Positions 16,940-26,510 of a DNA stretch of 64,000 nucleotides are shown piece after piece (the stretch's first letter is position 1; every line of letters starts with the position of its first letter). The position numbers and the translations under genes were made by a program. The notes beneath the pieces were generated by a model. That model ran no database searches, was not told where the DNA came from, and saw only the letters and a list, made by a program, of their open reading frames with translations. The stretch is from Paenibacillus endoradicis. Its GTDB lineage: Bacteria; Bacillota; Bacilli; Paenibacillales; Paenibacillaceae. Location of the stretch: contig NZ_JANQBB010000003.1 in the NCBI RefSeq assembly GCF_024721975.1, positions 310,001 through 374,000 on the forward strand, in the 5' to 3' direction.

Positions 16940-19282
16940 ATGGGTTCTAGCAAAACAAAAACACGCCGAATTCCTCTGCTCCCTCTTAGGGGCTTGCTTG
17001 TCTATCCCAGCATGGTGCTCCACTTAGATGTGGGAAGGGATAAATCTATCCGCGCGCTTGAAAAGGCGATGCTTGATGATCAAAATATTTTACTAGTATC
17101 GCAAGCTGAGGTGAACATTGAAAACCCGCTTGAAGAAGATATTTTCAGAATAGGTACGATTGCAAAGGTAAAGCAAATGCTTAAACTTCCTAACGGAACG
17201 ATTCGAGTATTAGCGGAAGGGATCGTTCGTGCCGAAATTCAGGATTACGTTGATAATGAGCAATATTACGAAGTAATCGTGAAGGAACTTCCCGAACAAA
17301 CGGAGCAGTCTCCACAAGTAGATGCTTTAATGCGTTCAGTACTGAGTCAATTCGAGAATTATGTTTCACTTTCTAAAAAGGTGACCCCCGAAACATATGC
17401 AGCTGTATCTGATATTGAAGAGGCGGGTCGTTTGGCAGATGTGATTACAAGCCATCTTGCTTTGAAAATTAAAGAGAAGCAACTTATCCTTGAAACGACA
17501 GATATTGAAAAGCGCCTTGAGGCATTACTCGATCTACTTAATAATGAACGCGAAGTGCTTGAGATGGAACGCCAAATCAATCAACGTGTGAAAAAGCAGA
17601 TGGAAAAAACGCAAAAGGAATATTATTTGCGTGAACAGATGAAGGCGATTCAGAAGGAACTAGGCGAGAAAGAAGGTCGCCTAGGCGAAGTTGAAGAACT
17701 ACGGAATCAGTTAGAAGAGGTCGGGCTTCCTGACACGGTAGCAGAGAAAGTTAACAAAGAAATCGATAGACTCGAGAAAATGCCACAATCTTCAGCAGAA
17801 GGTGGGATTATTCGTAATTATATCGATTGGCTGCTTGCGTTGCCATGGCACCAATTAACCGATGATGATCTTGATATTGTAAATGCGGAGCAAATCTTGA
17901 ATGACGATCACTACGGACTTGAAAAGCCGAAAGAACGTGTGTTAGAGTATTTAGCTGTGCAAAAGCTAGTTAAGAAGCTGAAAGGTCCGATTCTATGTCT
18001 AGTAGGACCACCAGGGGTAGGTAAAACATCTTTAGCGAAATCTATTGCTAAGTCACTTGGTCGTAAATTCGTACGAATTTCTCTAGGTGGCGTTCGTGAT
18101 GAAGCAGAAATTCGCGGGCATCGTCGTACATATGTTGGCGCAATGCCAGGTAGAATTATGCAAGGAATGAAGTCAGCAGGGTCGAAAAACCCAGTGTTCT
18201 TACTTGATGAAATTGACAAGATGGCATCAGATTTCCGCGGAGACCCCTCTTCAGCATTACTTGAGGTGTTAGATCCTGAACAGAACAATACGTTCAGCGA
18301 TCATTTTATTGAAGTTCCGTTTGATTTATCATCAGTTATGTTTGTAACTACTGCCAACTCTCTGCAGACAATTCCTCGCCCATTACTTGATCGTATGGAG
18401 ATTCTGCAAGTGCCGGGTTATACGGAGCTAGAGAAGTTAGAGATCGCTAAGCGTTATCTATTCCGTAAGCAACGTACTGATCATGGGCTGAATGATGATC
18501 AACTTACGATTGATGATGAAGCGATTAGTTTCATTATTCGTGAGTATACACGTGAAGCAGGTGTTCGTAATCTAGAGCAACAGATTGCAGCACTATCTCG
18601 TAAGGCAGCAAAAGCTTTCGTATCTGATAATCAGTTGCAATCTATCCATATTGATCGGGAGCAAGTGAAGAAGTGGCTTGGACAACCGAGGTTCCGATAT
18701 GGTATGGTTGATGCTCGTAATCAGATAGGAGCTGTTACAGGGCTAGCATGGACAGAGGTAGGCGGTGATACACTTGTTATCGAAGTTTCAACAATGCCTG
18801 GTAGTGGTAAACTTAATCTAACAGGTAAGCTTGGTGATGTAATGAAGGAATCTGCTCAAGCAGCGTTCAGTTACATTAGAGCTCATGCTGATGAACTCGG
18901 AGTGGCACCAGATTTCCATGAAAAGCTAGATATTCATATTCATATTCCAGAGGGTGCGATTCCTAAGGATGGACCTTCAGCGGGGATAACAATGGCAACA
19001 GCACTTATATCGGCACTTAGTGGTCGTTATGTATCCAAAGAAGTTGCAATGACAGGGGAAATAACATTAAGAGGCAGAGTATTGCCGATCGGTGGTTTGA
19101 AAGAGAAATCTTTAGCGGCACATCGAGCAGGTATTAAAAAGGTACTATTGCCATTTGATAATACAAGAGATCTTGATGATATTCCTGAAAGTATAAAGCA
19201 AGAGATGGAGTTTGTTCCTGTCTCTCATCTGGATGAAGTGCTCGCGCATGCTTTAGTAGCAAAAGAGAATGAGGAGCAATAA
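16940..19282 (+). CDS. lonA: ATP-dependent protease La (LonA)
   Basis: The 780-aa cytosolic Lon has an N-terminal LON substrate domain ([19 protein letters not shown]), a coiled-coil middle region, an AAA+ module with Walker [10 protein letters not shown] and Walker [11 protein letters not shown], and the peptidase dyad in [11 protein letters not shown] (Ser) and [15 protein letters not shown] (Lys). It degrades misfolded and regulatory proteins. The ATG at 16940 has GGAGGTG upstream. It follows lonB by 37 nt and ends 1 nt before engB, so the three are probably one operon. Confidence 0.97.
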   Translation: MGSSKTKTRRIPLLPLRGLLVYPSMVLHLDVGRDKSIRALEKAMLDDQNILLVSQAEVNIENPLEEDIFRIGTIAKVKQMLKLPNGTIRVLAEGIVRAEIQDYVDNEQYYEVIVKELPEQTEQSPQVDALMRSVLSQFENYVSLSKKVTPETYAAVSDIEEAGRLADVITSHLALKIKEKQLILETTDIEKRLEALLDLLNNEREVLEMERQINQRVKKQMEKTQKEYYLREQMKAIQKELGEKEGRLGEVEELRNQLEEVGLPDTVAEKVNKEIDRLEKMPQSSAEGGIIRNYIDWLLALPWHQLTDDDLDIVNAEQILNDDHYGLEKPKERVLEYLAVQKLVKKLKGPILCLVGPPGVGKTSLAKSIAKSLGRKFVRISLGGVRDEAEIRGHRRTYVGAMPGRIMQGMKSAGSKNPVFLLDEIDKMASDFRGDPSSALLEVLDPEQNNTFSDHFIEVPFDLSSVMFVTTANSLQTIPRPLLDRMEILQVPGYTELEKLEIAKRYLFRKQRTDHGLNDDQLTIDDEAISFIIREYTREAGVRNLEQQIAALSRKAAKAFVSDNQLQSIHIDREQVKKWLGQPRFRYGMVDARNQIGAVTGLAWTEVGGDTLVIEVSTMPGSGKLNLTGKLGDVMKESAQAAFSYIRAHADELGVAPDFHEKLDIHIHIPEGAIPKDGPSAGITMATALISALSGRYVSKEVAMTGEITLRGRVLPIGGLKEKSLAAHRAGIKKVLLPFDNTRDLDDIPESIKQEMEFVPVSHLDEVLAHALVAKENEEQ

Positions 19283-19283
19283 C

Positions 19284-19973
19284 ATGATAAAAATTAAAGA
19301 TACTCAATTTATAATTAGTGCCGTACGTCCTGAACAATACCCTGCAGATGGCTTGCCAGAAATTGCTCTGGCAGGTCGTTCTAATGTGGGTAAGTCTTCA
19401 TTAATCAATAAGATGATTATGCGAAAAAACTTAGCTCGTACCAGTTCACAGCCTGGTAAGACGCAACAATTGAACTATTACCGTGTGAATGAAGATATTT
19501 ATCTCGTTGACTTTCCTGGTTATGGTTATGCAAAAGTATCTAAAAAGCAACGTGAAGAATTTGGCGTTATGATCGAGAGGTATTTGCAATCTCGCGATCC
19601 GCTGGTATTGCAACTTCTCGTAATAGACATTCGTCATGAACCTTCCAAAGATGATCAATTAATGTACCAATGGCTGAATCATTATGAAATTCCTACATGC
19701 ATCGTTGCGACGAAAGCTGATAAAATTCCTCGTTCCAAATGGGACAAGCATTTAAAAATGATTAAAACTACTTTAGGTGCTAGCTCAAAGGATAGAGTTG
19801 TACTATTTTCTTCGGACACTGGACTTGGTCGTGATGAATTATGGGGGCATATTTTGCAAGCGATAGAAGACGCTGGAATGTCCCTACCTAATGAAGATGG
19901 CGCAGTTGAGCAAGTGGAAGCGGAAACGAATGTTTCACAGCAATTGGATGAAGCTGTCCAAGAGCAACAATAA
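19284..19973 (+). CDS. engB: Ribosome biogenesis GTPase EngB/YsxC
   Basis: The 229-aa GTPase assists 50S subunit assembly. G1 is [10 protein letters not shown]3 is VDFPGYG and G4 is ATKADK. The family's compact TRAFAC fold fits, with an acidic Gln/Glu-rich tail of about 35 residues beyond the usual end. ATG at 19284 is chosen because GAGGAG inside the lonA end precedes it; the earlier in-frame start lies within lonA. Linkage to lonA is the same as in B. subtilis. Confidence 0.95.
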   Translation: MIKIKDTQFIISAVRPEQYPADGLPEIALAGRSNVGKSSLINKMIMRKNLARTSSQPGKTQQLNYYRVNEDIYLVDFPGYGYAKVSKKQREEFGVMIERYLQSRDPLVLQLLVIDIRHEPSKDDQLMYQWLNHYEIPTCIVATKADKIPRSKWDKHLKMIKTTLGASSKDRVVLFSSDTGLGRDELWGHILQAIEDAGMSLPNEDGAVEQVEAETNVSQQLDEAVQEQQ

Positions 19974-20257
19974 TTAAGTGTGGTCTTATTCATAATCAAT
20001 TAGTAAGTTTGTATTTTTCGGTAAACAGGGTAGGATACACGAGAACTTCTTAATAATTTGCGAGCATTGTGAGTAATTGTTCAAGAATTTTTACGATAAT
20101 TCCGATATTTCGTGAAATATGATGAAATTTCAAGTGTGAAGAGCAGGAATATAGAGCGCAAATCTCGTATAATATAACATATAAGCATGTATTCGGCCTT
20201 TCTGAGTTCTAAGATATTCTTCATCTGCTTGGAAAGCGAAGAATTGAGGAGATTTTT

Positions 20258-20851
20258 ATGGCTAAGCGGATAGCCACAGAGTATGTTAATGCAAGATTTG
20301 AGTTAAGTAGTTCTGAACTATCAAAATTTATTGTTTTTATGGAGGAGCAACAATTGCGCCTTCAGGTACTCATTCTTGAGAATGGTAACCAATCACTTGT
20401 GCTAGAAGATGTAGCTGGACATGAGGCTATTCGTATGACGTTTGAACGTCAATATGATAAATATGTGTGTGAACTTTCATGCCGAATTGTCGAACTAAAG
20501 CTGACTAATGCAATGCGAAAAGCGGTATCCGCATTCCGTGGCAATGCGATTGTCAACCGAATTTATAGTCATTATACGATGGAATATCATTATAAGAGTG
20601 GTGCTGTTCATAGTATCGTTGAAAAGAACGATAAAGGTGAACGCATAGTGTTCGAAAAAAAGAATACCGTTCAAAAATTGCAACGTGTTTTTGATAGTCG
20701 TTTAGTTGAAAGAGAAATCAAGCTTGTTCATCAATCGATTGATGAATGGCTAGATCTCCGTAATCAAGCAAGCAACGATCTTGATTTAAACAATGTTGAT
20801 GAGCAATTGAAGGCATTAACTTTCAAGTTATTCACGTTGGAAGCACATTGA
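20258..20851 (+). CDS. Conserved hypothetical protein, 197 aa
   Basis: A soluble protein with an alpha/beta N-terminal half and a strongly helical C-terminus (VEREIKLVHQSIDEWLDLRN onward). I recall similar proteins beside engB and speD in Paenibacillus, some labelled non-ribosomal peptide synthetase module, but nothing here resembles an NRPS domain (no carrier-protein serine motif or adenylation core). That label should not be trusted. The ATG has GAGGAG upstream. It is transcribed alone or after engB across a 284-bp gap that contains TATAAT at about 20169 with no clear -35. It ends at a strong terminator. Confidence 0.75.
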   Translation: MAKRIATEYVNARFELSSSELSKFIVFMEEQQLRLQVLILENGNQSLVLEDVAGHEAIRMTFERQYDKYVCELSCRIVELKLTNAMRKAVSAFRGNAIVNRIYSHYTMEYHYKSGAVHSIVEKNDKGERIVFEKKNTVQKLQRVFDSRLVEREIKLVHQSIDEWLDLRNQASNDLDLNNVDEQLKALTFKLFTLEAH

Positions 20852-20865
20852 ACGTAGTACTCGTA

Positions 20866-20897
20866 AAACGAACAGGTTAATCCCTGTTCGTTTTTTT
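20866..20897 (+). terminator. Terminator after the 197-aa hypothetical gene
   Basis: An 11-bp stem (AAACGAACAGG at 20866-20876 with CCTGTTCGTTT at 20883-20893) is followed by a seven-T run. Confidence 0.9.
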
Positions 20898-21065
20898 GTT
20901 GCATTTAATCACATTAATTTCTGCTATTATTGGTTTGTGAATAATGAGATTATAATAATTTTAGGGAAATATAGAGATAGAAGTAGCAATAGTCAGCTAT
21001 CTTGAGTAAATTAAAGTGAGTCTTGGGATATTGAAAAATATTACAGGAAATTCACAAAATAACTA

Positions 21066-21094
21066 TTGCATTTAACCCAATAAGATGTTATTTT
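21066..21094 (+). promoter_or_regulatory. Possible promoter of speD
   Basis: TTGCAT at 21066-21071, a 17-bp spacer and TATTTT at 21089-21094 would start a transcript just before the structured speD leader. Both boxes match consensus at only four of six positions. Confidence 0.35.
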
Positions 21095-21129
21095 TATTCT
21101 CGTTGAAAACAAATTGGTTGTTTAAAATT

Positions 21130-21250
21130 AGGAACCAGGATTCACTCAGGACATGGTAATGTTACGAGAGATTAAACCCTCGAGAAGTGAATGACGTAGG
21201 TCCTAGCGGATGAAATTTTTAAAACATTTTATTCCTAGGAAGGGGGAACC
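21130..21250 (+). promoter_or_regulatory. Structured speD leader with predicted pseudoknot (candidate riboswitch)
   Basis: Four pairings are visible. ATTCACT (21140-21146) pairs with AGTGAAT (21186-21192). AGGAC (21148-21152) pairs with GTCCT (21200-21204), interleaved with the first, giving an H-type pseudoknot. CGAG (21165-21168) pairs with CTCG (21179-21182). As an alternative, TCCTAG (21201-21206) can pair with CTAGGA (21235-21240), which overlaps the start of the purine-rich Shine-Dalgarno of speD. The mutually exclusive use of 21200-21206 is what a translational riboswitch would show. I do not recognise it as a known class. The ligand is unknown; S-adenosylmethionine, its decarboxylated form or a polyamine is inferred only from the gene it precedes. 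Confidence 0.45.
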
Positions 21251-21255
21251 GAAGG

Positions 21256-21654
21256 ATGGAATATTCTACTTTCGGAAGACACGTTGCTGTTGATGCATGG
21301 GGTGTCGATTTTGATTTGCTAAACAGTGCGGAGGAATTACAATCTCACATGGTTGAGGCAGCGGAGGCTTGTGGAGCTACAGTGCTATCTGTTCAATCAA
21401 AACAATTTGAACCTCAAGGCGCAACGGTACTTGTACTGTTGTCAGAGAGTCATCTCTCGATTCATACGTATCCTGAAAGAGGATTTGCTGCACTTGATTG
21501 CTATACTTGTGGCGAAACAGTAGATCCACAAGCAGCTATCGATTATATGCTATCAGTGCTTAAGCCACAGAAAACACATGCTAAGAAACTAGTTCGTGGT
21601 ATGGGTGAGCTTCAAATCGTTGAACCTGAAATGAAACAAATTGAGCTTGTATAA
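21256..21654 (+). CDS. speD: S-adenosylmethionine decarboxylase proenzyme
   Basis: The 132-aa proenzyme is the short bacterial type that cleaves itself to create a pyruvoyl cofactor. The cleavage site is Glu64-Ser65 in LSESHLSIHTYPE. His70 and Cys85 (DCYTCG) are the conserved processing and catalytic residues. It supplies decarboxylated SAM for spermidine synthesis. AGGGGGAA lies 10-15 nt before the ATG. The neighbouring genes are unrelated to polyamines. Regulation may act through the structured leader. A hairpin terminator follows directly. Confidence 0.96.
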   Translation: MEYSTFGRHVAVDAWGVDFDLLNSAEELQSHMVEAAEACGATVLSVQSKQFEPQGATVLVLLSESHLSIHTYPERGFAALDCYTCGETVDPQAAIDYMLSVLKPQKTHAKKLVRGMGELQIVEPEMKQIELV

Positions 21655-21666
21655 GATTAGATATGT

Positions 21667-21699
21667 AATGGTCATGGGCGAAAGTCTATGACCATTTTT
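21667..21699 (+). terminator. Terminator of speD
   Basis: A 9-bp stem (AATGGTCAT at 21667-21675 with ATGACCATT at 21688-21696) is followed by a T run. Repeat copy B begins just after it. Confidence 0.85.
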
Positions 21700-21700
21700 G

Positions 21701-21866
21701 TTTGAAGCGATTGTGATCACGATGAGTATGCTGATGTAGCTTATTCGACGGCGAATATGCCATTCATCGCTAGCTCCAGTGCTCATGTACCAACAACGTA
21801 CATTCCGCGCTTCGCGTTACTAGCTTCATGTCATATTCTTGGTGCTGACAATCGCTCCGCTTTGAA
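21701..21866 (+). repeat. Structured intergenic repeat, copy B (short form)
   Basis: The arms differ from the other copies but remain complementary to each other: GAAGCGATTGT (21704-21714) against ACAATCGCTCC (21848-21858), one mismatch. The second stem uses GAATATG with CATATTC, where other copies have GAAGATG with CATCTTC. The apical hairpin is ATGTAC / CAACAAC / GTACAT. It follows the speD terminator. Confidence 0.8.
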
Positions 21867-21880
21867 GGGGACCTCGTGAA

Positions 21881-22450
21881 TTGACTCCTATTGAACCTTC
21901 TTCATGAATGTTCAAAGATTCGTCTTCGTGAGTAAGGTCCTAGTGAACTTTCTGCTTGAAAGTCCACAGACTCGCGTGCTCGGGTTCGATCAGGAAGATT
22001 GACTCCTATTGAACCTTCTTCATGAATGTTCAAAGATTCGTCTTCGTGAGTAAGGTCCTAGTGAACTTTCTGCTTGAAAGTCCACAGACTCGCGTGCTCG
22101 GGTTCGATCAGGAAGATTCACTCCTATTGAACCTTCTTCATGAATGTTCAGAGATTCGTCTTCGTGAGTAAGGTCCTAGTGAACTTTCTGCTTGAAAGTC
22201 CACAGACTCGCGTGCTCGGGTTCGATCAGGAAGATTGACTCCTATTGAACCTTCTTCATGAATGTTCAAAGATTCGTCTTCGTGAGTAAGGTCCTAGTGA
22301 ACTTTCTGCTTGAAAGTCCACAGACTCGCGTGCTCGGGCTCGAGGAAGATCGACTCCTATTGAACCTTCTTCATGAATGTTCAAAGACTCGTCTTCGTGA
22401 GTAAGGTCCTAGTGAACTTCTGTTTGAATGTTCACTGAACCATGTATGTG
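21881..22450 (+). repeat. 118-bp tandem repeat array, about five units
   Basis: Units start at 21881, 21999, 22117, 22235 and 22350. The first three periods are exactly 118 bp and the fourth is 115. Units 1-4 are nearly identical; unit 5 is diverged and degrades after about 22420. Each unit contains two inverted repeats (TTGAAC with GTTCAA, and GTGAACTTTC with GAAAGTCCAC) and the phrase CGCGTGCTCGGG. The period is not a multiple of three and no ORF spans the units, so it is not a coding repeat. It fills most of the 960-bp gap between speD and hemA. Confidence 0.92.
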
Positions 22451-22476
22451 GGTAGTTCAGGGGGATTTGCGCTTAA

Positions 22477-22506
22477 TTAACCTCTATTGAGAAGAAAAGG
22501 TATAAT
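22477..22506 (+). promoter_or_regulatory. Candidate promoter of the hem operon
   Basis: A perfect TATAAT at 22501-22506 is preceded after 18 bp by TTAACC at 22477-22482 (4 of 6). It lies about 108 bp before hemA, just downstream of the tandem repeat array. No heme-responsive site was recognised. Confidence 0.5.
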
Positions 22507-22613
22507 ACTTCCTTATAATTCGAATAATAGTCAAATATAGAGATTATTGCGAAATAGTATTATGATATAATTATTATAAATTACTGGTTATACACTTCGG
22601 AAAGGGGATCACC

Positions 22614-23987
22614 ATGCATATTATTGTTGTTGGCTTAAACTATCGTACTGCTCCTGTCGAAGTTAGAGAACGCTTCGCATTGGCTGAAGAACAACTAACA
22701 GAAGCACTTATAAAGCTGAAAAGTACAACGAGTATTATGGAATGTGTGATCGTCGCAACTTGCAATCGTACTGAGATTTATGCAATCGTTGATCGTGCAC
22801 AAATTTGTGGTCATTATGTAAGATTATTTATGGAACAATGGTTCGGACTGCCGCGTGAGCAGTTTACAAACAGTTTATATATGTATGAGGATCATGAAGC
22901 GATTGAGCATTTATTCAAAGTTTCAAGTGGTCTTGATTCGATGATTATTGGTGAAACACAAATACTTGGACAAGTGAAGCAAGCTTTTCTTGAATCACAG
23001 CAATTGAAAACAACAGGTACTGTATTTAATATGCTGTTCAAGCAGGCAATAACGCTAGCAAAACGTGCTCATTCTGAGACGAGAATTGGTGATCTAGCTG
23101 TATCCGTTAGTTATGCTGCGGTAGAACTAGGAAAACATATTTTTGGTAATTTCTCTAATAAGCGCGTGATGGTTTTTGGAGCAGGTGAAACCGGGGAGTT
23201 AACCGCAAAACATTTGCATGCCAATGGTGCATCTCAAATTAATGTCGTTAATCGCACTTTAGAGAAAGCAAAGCAAGTTGCTGCACAATTCGATGGTATC
23301 GCCTATAACTTTGAACAAGCCAATGAGCAAATGCAACATGTGGATATTATGATCAGTTCTACTGCCGCTAACCATTATGTACTTACGTTTGAAGATGTAC
23401 AAGCTATTATGGCTAAACGTCGTTCGAAGCCACTATTTATGATTGATATCGCTGTGCCAAGAGATTTTGATCCGAAAATCGCAACGATCGATAATGTTTT
23501 TCTATACGATATAGATGATTTACATGGTATTGTAGAAAGCAATCTAGCTCAACGCAAGCAAGAAGCGACGAAGATTAATGTTATGATTAAAGAAGAGATT
23601 GCCTTGTTCGATAGCTGGTACAAAACATTAGGTGTTGTTCCACTTATTCGTGGTTTACAAACAAAAGCTGCCAATGTGCATGAAGAAACTATGGTAAGCT
23701 TGTCTAATAAGTTACCTAATCTGTCTGAACAAGAGTTGAAAGTCATTCGTAAGTTAACGAAGAGTATGGTCAATCAGATGATTCAAGATCCAGTACTCCG
23801 TGTGAAAGAATTGGCTGGAACTAAAAAAGCGGATGAAGCTATGGATATATTCGTACAGTTATTTGATTTGAAAGAGCAATTACACGAGATAGAAAAAGCA
23901 GAGAAGAAGGTACAAGAGCCGGCTGTACAAGATCGATCACAGTTTGTCCGTTCTGCTAAAAAACTTGCTGCGCTTGTACGCTCTTAA
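22614..23987 (+). CDS. hemA: Glutamyl-tRNA reductase
   Basis: The 457-aa enzyme reduces glutamyl-tRNA to glutamate-1-semialdehyde, the first committed step of C5 heme synthesis. The catalytic Cys50 sits in VATCNRTEIYA, SGLDSMIIGETQILGQVK is the conserved glutamate-recognition helix, and the NADPH-binding domain has VMVFGAGETGELTA. The C-terminal dimerisation helix is present. AAAGGGGATC precedes the ATG. It leads a seven-gene cluster making uroporphyrinogen III and siroheme precursors. Confidence 0.97.
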   Translation: MHIIVVGLNYRTAPVEVRERFALAEEQLTEALIKLKSTTSIMECVIVATCNRTEIYAIVDRAQICGHYVRLFMEQWFGLPREQFTNSLYMYEDHEAIEHLFKVSSGLDSMIIGETQILGQVKQAFLESQQLKTTGTVFNMLFKQAITLAKRAHSETRIGDLAVSVSYAAVELGKHIFGNFSNKRVMVFGAGETGELTAKHLHANGASQINVVNRTLEKAKQVAAQFDGIAYNFEQANEQMQHVDIMISSTAANHYVLTFEDVQAIMAKRRSKPLFMIDIAVPRDFDPKIATIDNVFLYDIDDLHGIVESNLAQRKQEATKINVMIKEEIALFDSWYKTLGVVPLIRGLQTKAANVHEETMVSLSNKLPNLSEQELKVIRKLTKSMVNQMIQDPVLRVKELAGTKKADEAMDIFVQLFDLKEQLHEIEKAEKKVQEPAVQDRSQFVRSAKKLAALVRS

Positions 23988-24050
23988 TATCGGTTTAATG
24001 CCCTATCGTTTCGAAGAAAACAAAGAAGTAGAACACAGGGTGGTGCAGTG

Positions 24051-24869
24051 ATGAATATGAATTTATGGATATATGATATTTTTGTATATATCTACGCCCT
24101 GAGTCTGTTGTTTTATTTTTCTGATTTTGTTTCTGAGAATCGGAAAGCGAAGCAACTAGGCACAGGGCTACTTGTTTTTGTATGGTTAATTTCAGGCGCG
24201 TTTCTAATCTTTCGATTACTAACAGAATTACGCATGCCGGTGTTTCAATTTACTACCTTTGATATATTGCAATTATTCTCATGGATATTAATTACAGCAT
24301 CATTTATTATTGGTAGGTATTATAAAATCGACTTGATTGTCTTTTTTGTCAATGTTATAGGATTTTCTGTGTTTGCCCTCAATATGTATAGTTCGCCGAA
24401 AGAAGGACGATCACTTGAGTTATGGCAAGCTACACGCGAACTTCTTTATGTACATATTAGCCTTGTAATTAGTGCGTATGCTGTTTTGACCATCGGCGCA
24501 TTGTTATCGATGATGTATCTCGTAGTACATCATAGTTTGAAACGAAAGAAATGGACAAAATGGTTACGTAGATTCCCAAGTCTAGAAGTTATGGATCGCT
24601 CGATTGAAAGAATGGTTGTTATCGGAGTTCCACTGTTAATTATGTCATTGGCAATTGCTACGATTTCACTAGTAGTAGAAGGCAGAGCATACTTACTGTT
24701 AGATATTCAGATAGTAACTTCACTTTGTGCGCTCGGTATATATGGTTACTTTATTTATCAGCGTTCGGTGAATGAACGATCAGGACAGAAGATCGCTCAA
24801 TTATATTTGCTAGCGTACGCATTCCAACTTATTAATATGTTTTCGACTGAATTATCGGCATTCCACTAA
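24051..24869 (+). CDS. hemX: HemX/CcsA-type membrane protein
   Basis: The 272-aa polytopic protein has about eight hydrophobic segments and belongs by sequence character and position to the HemX / cytochrome c assembly (CcsA-like) family. In B. subtilis HemX lowers the amount of HemA, which fits its place directly after hemA. ATG at 24051 is chosen because AGGGTGGTG ends 5 nt before it; a GTG at 24048 is too close. The membrane location is clear; the regulatory role is taken from the family. Confidence 0.85.
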   Translation: MNMNLWIYDIFVYIYALSLLFYFSDFVSENRKAKQLGTGLLVFVWLISGAFLIFRLLTELRMPVFQFTTFDILQLFSWILITASFIIGRYYKIDLIVFFVNVIGFSVFALNMYSSPKEGRSLELWQATRELLYVHISLVISAYAVLTIGALLSMMYLVVHHSLKRKKWTKWLRRFPSLEVMDRSIERMVVIGVPLLIMSLAIATISLVVEGRAYLLLDIQIVTSLCALGIYGYFIYQRSVNERSGQKIAQLYLLAYAFQLINMFSTELSAFH

Positions 24870-24889
24870 ATGTACAGGAGGTGGCGAAA

Positions 24890-25531
24890 ATGGAACAAAA
24901 CTCTCTGTACTATCCAATGATGGTGAATTTGCTCTTTCACAAATGTCTTATCGTTGGTGGTGGCGTTATTGCTACACGTAAAGTCGCTGGATTACTTGCA
25001 GGAAATGCGACCTCAATTACGATTGTTGCACCTGATATTAGTAGGTCATTGCAAGAATTAATAAAGCTGAATAAATCGTTAACATGGATTCAGTCTACCT
25101 ATGAAGAAACACTGATGCAGCATTTCACTATTGTCTTTGCAGCTACCGATAGGGTAGAACTGAATGACACTATTACTGAAGACGCATTGAATAAGGGTAT
25201 ACTAGTATGTAATGTCAGTAATGGCGAGCAAGGAAACTTTATAACCCCAGCAACAATTCGAGAAGGTCAACTTACCTTAGCTATTTCAACATCAGGAAGC
25301 AGTCCTTCATTAACAAAACATTTGAAGCGTCAACTAGAGGAGCAATTCACAAAACCTTATGCTGACGCCTTACAATTAATGTCACGCCTTAGATCGGATC
25401 TGGGGCGAGATGGTATCGAGTTAACGATCAGTGCACGAATAACTGAGCAGGCGTTACAAGAAGTATTTCAAGTTTCATCAGCAGATTATGAGATGTGGTA
25501 TAAAAATCTACGACAACGATATACGACGTAA
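24890..25531 (+). CDS. Precorrin-2 dehydrogenase / sirohydrochlorin ferrochelatase-type protein
   Basis: The 213-aa protein matches the N-terminal half of CysG (Met8-like). An N-terminal Rossmann motif, CLIVGGGVIATRKVAGLL, binds NAD. The conserved STSGSSPSLTKHLKRQLE helix of the family's second domain is present. It should oxidise precorrin-2 to sirohydrochlorin and may insert iron. AGGAGGTG (24877-24884) fixes ATG 24890 as start. Placement between hemX and hemC, with a SUMT domain two genes on, gives the operon a route to siroheme. Confidence 0.88.
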   Translation: MEQNSLYYPMMVNLLFHKCLIVGGGVIATRKVAGLLAGNATSITIVAPDISRSLQELIKLNKSLTWIQSTYEETLMQHFTIVFAATDRVELNDTITEDALNKGILVCNVSNGEQGNFITPATIREGQLTLAISTSGSSPSLTKHLKRQLEEQFTKPYADALQLMSRLRSDLGRDGIELTISARITEQALQEVFQVSSADYEMWYKNLRQRYTT

Positions 25532-25558
25532 GTGCATAATGAAGGTGAGGAATTAGCG

Positions 25559-26506
25559 ATGGAAGATAGAGTCATTAAGGTCGGTACACGTCAGAGTCAG
25601 TTGGCATTAACGCAATCAGGACAAGTGATTAAGCAACTCGAAGAAATCTGTGAGCAACACGGATTACCTTATACGTTTGAAATACATAAGATTATTACAA
25701 AAGGCGATCAAATACTTGACGTCACGTTATCCAAAGTTGGCGGTAAAGGATTGTTTGTAAAAGAAATTGAACAAGCACTTCTTGATGGTGTGATCGATAT
25801 GGCTATACATAGTATGAAAGATATGCCCTATGAGCTGCCAGATGGTCTGATTAATGGAGCTGTACCTAAGCGCTTGTCACCACAAGATTGCCTAGTTATG
25901 CGCAGCGGAGATACATTTGCTGACTTACCGCAAGGTGCCAAAGTTGGTACCAGCAGTTTACGTCGTAGCAGTCAGTTGAAGCATGTAAGACCAGATCTTG
26001 ATTTGCAATGGATTCGAGGTAATATTGATTCACGTATTCGTAAATTAGAAACGGAAAACTTCGACGCGATTGTACTTGCAGCTGCAGGGTTAACAAGAAT
26101 GGGCTGGCAGGAGAAAATTTCAACGTTGCTTCCGCTTGAAGTATGTGTTCCGGCCGTAGGTCAAGGGGCATTAGGTGTACAATGTCGTCAGCAAGATGAT
26201 GAAGTTGTAAAGTTATTACAAATATTGAATGATGCAGATTCTGCACTAGCTGTTGCAGCAGAACGGAGTTTTCTAGGAACACTTGAAGGAGGTTGCCAAG
26301 TACCTTTAGGTGCACATGCAACCATAGTTGAGCGTTCAGAAGAAGGAATAGTTCTTGAATTAACAGGTATTGTTGGTTCTCCAGATGGTGAAATATTGTT
26401 GAAAGAAATTCGTCGTGGTACGGATGCTATCCAGTTGGGCGCAGATGTAGCCCAGTTGTTGTTAGACGGTGGTGCACGTGAAATTTTAGCGGAAATTGAG
26501 GTTTAA
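25559..26506 (+). CDS. hemC: Porphobilinogen deaminase (hydroxymethylbilane synthase)
   Basis: The 315-aa enzyme polymerises four porphobilinogen units into hydroxymethylbilane. It shows KVGTRQSQLALTQ at the N-terminus, HSMKDMP, the Arg-rich LRRSSQL, and the dipyrromethane attachment cysteine in LEGGCQVPLGA. ATG at 25559 is chosen because GAAGGTGAGG lies 8 nt upstream; a GTG 27 nt earlier lacks a site. It follows the sirC-like gene closely. Confidence 0.96.
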   Translation: MEDRVIKVGTRQSQLALTQSGQVIKQLEEICEQHGLPYTFEIHKIITKGDQILDVTLSKVGGKGLFVKEIEQALLDGVIDMAIHSMKDMPYELPDGLINGAVPKRLSPQDCLVMRSGDTFADLPQGAKVGTSSLRRSSQLKHVRPDLDLQWIRGNIDSRIRKLETENFDAIVLAAAGLTRMGWQEKISTLLPLEVCVPAVGQGALGVQCRQQDDEVVKLLQILNDADSALAVAAERSFLGTLEGGCQVPLGAHATIVERSEEGIVLELTGIVGSPDGEILLKEIRRGTDAIQLGADVAQLLLDGGAREILAEIEV

Positions 26507-26510
26507 TTCG

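Noticed and set aside
17911..18288. 125-codon ORF antisense to lonA
   Set aside because: It is the reverse shadow of the AAA+ domain of lonA; composition is Ser/Pro-rich as expected for antisense frames.
20258..20851. Non-ribosomal peptide synthetase module
   Set aside because: The label circulates for similar proteins, but the 197-aa sequence has no adenylation, condensation or carrier-domain motif.
21881..22450. CRISPR array
   Set aside because: The repeated unit is 118 bp with no short constant repeat alternating with unique spacers, and no cas genes are present.
25896..26321. 141-codon ORF antisense to hemC
   Set aside because: It lies wholly opposite a strongly recognised gene, has low-complexity Leu/His composition, and lacks a ribosome binding site.
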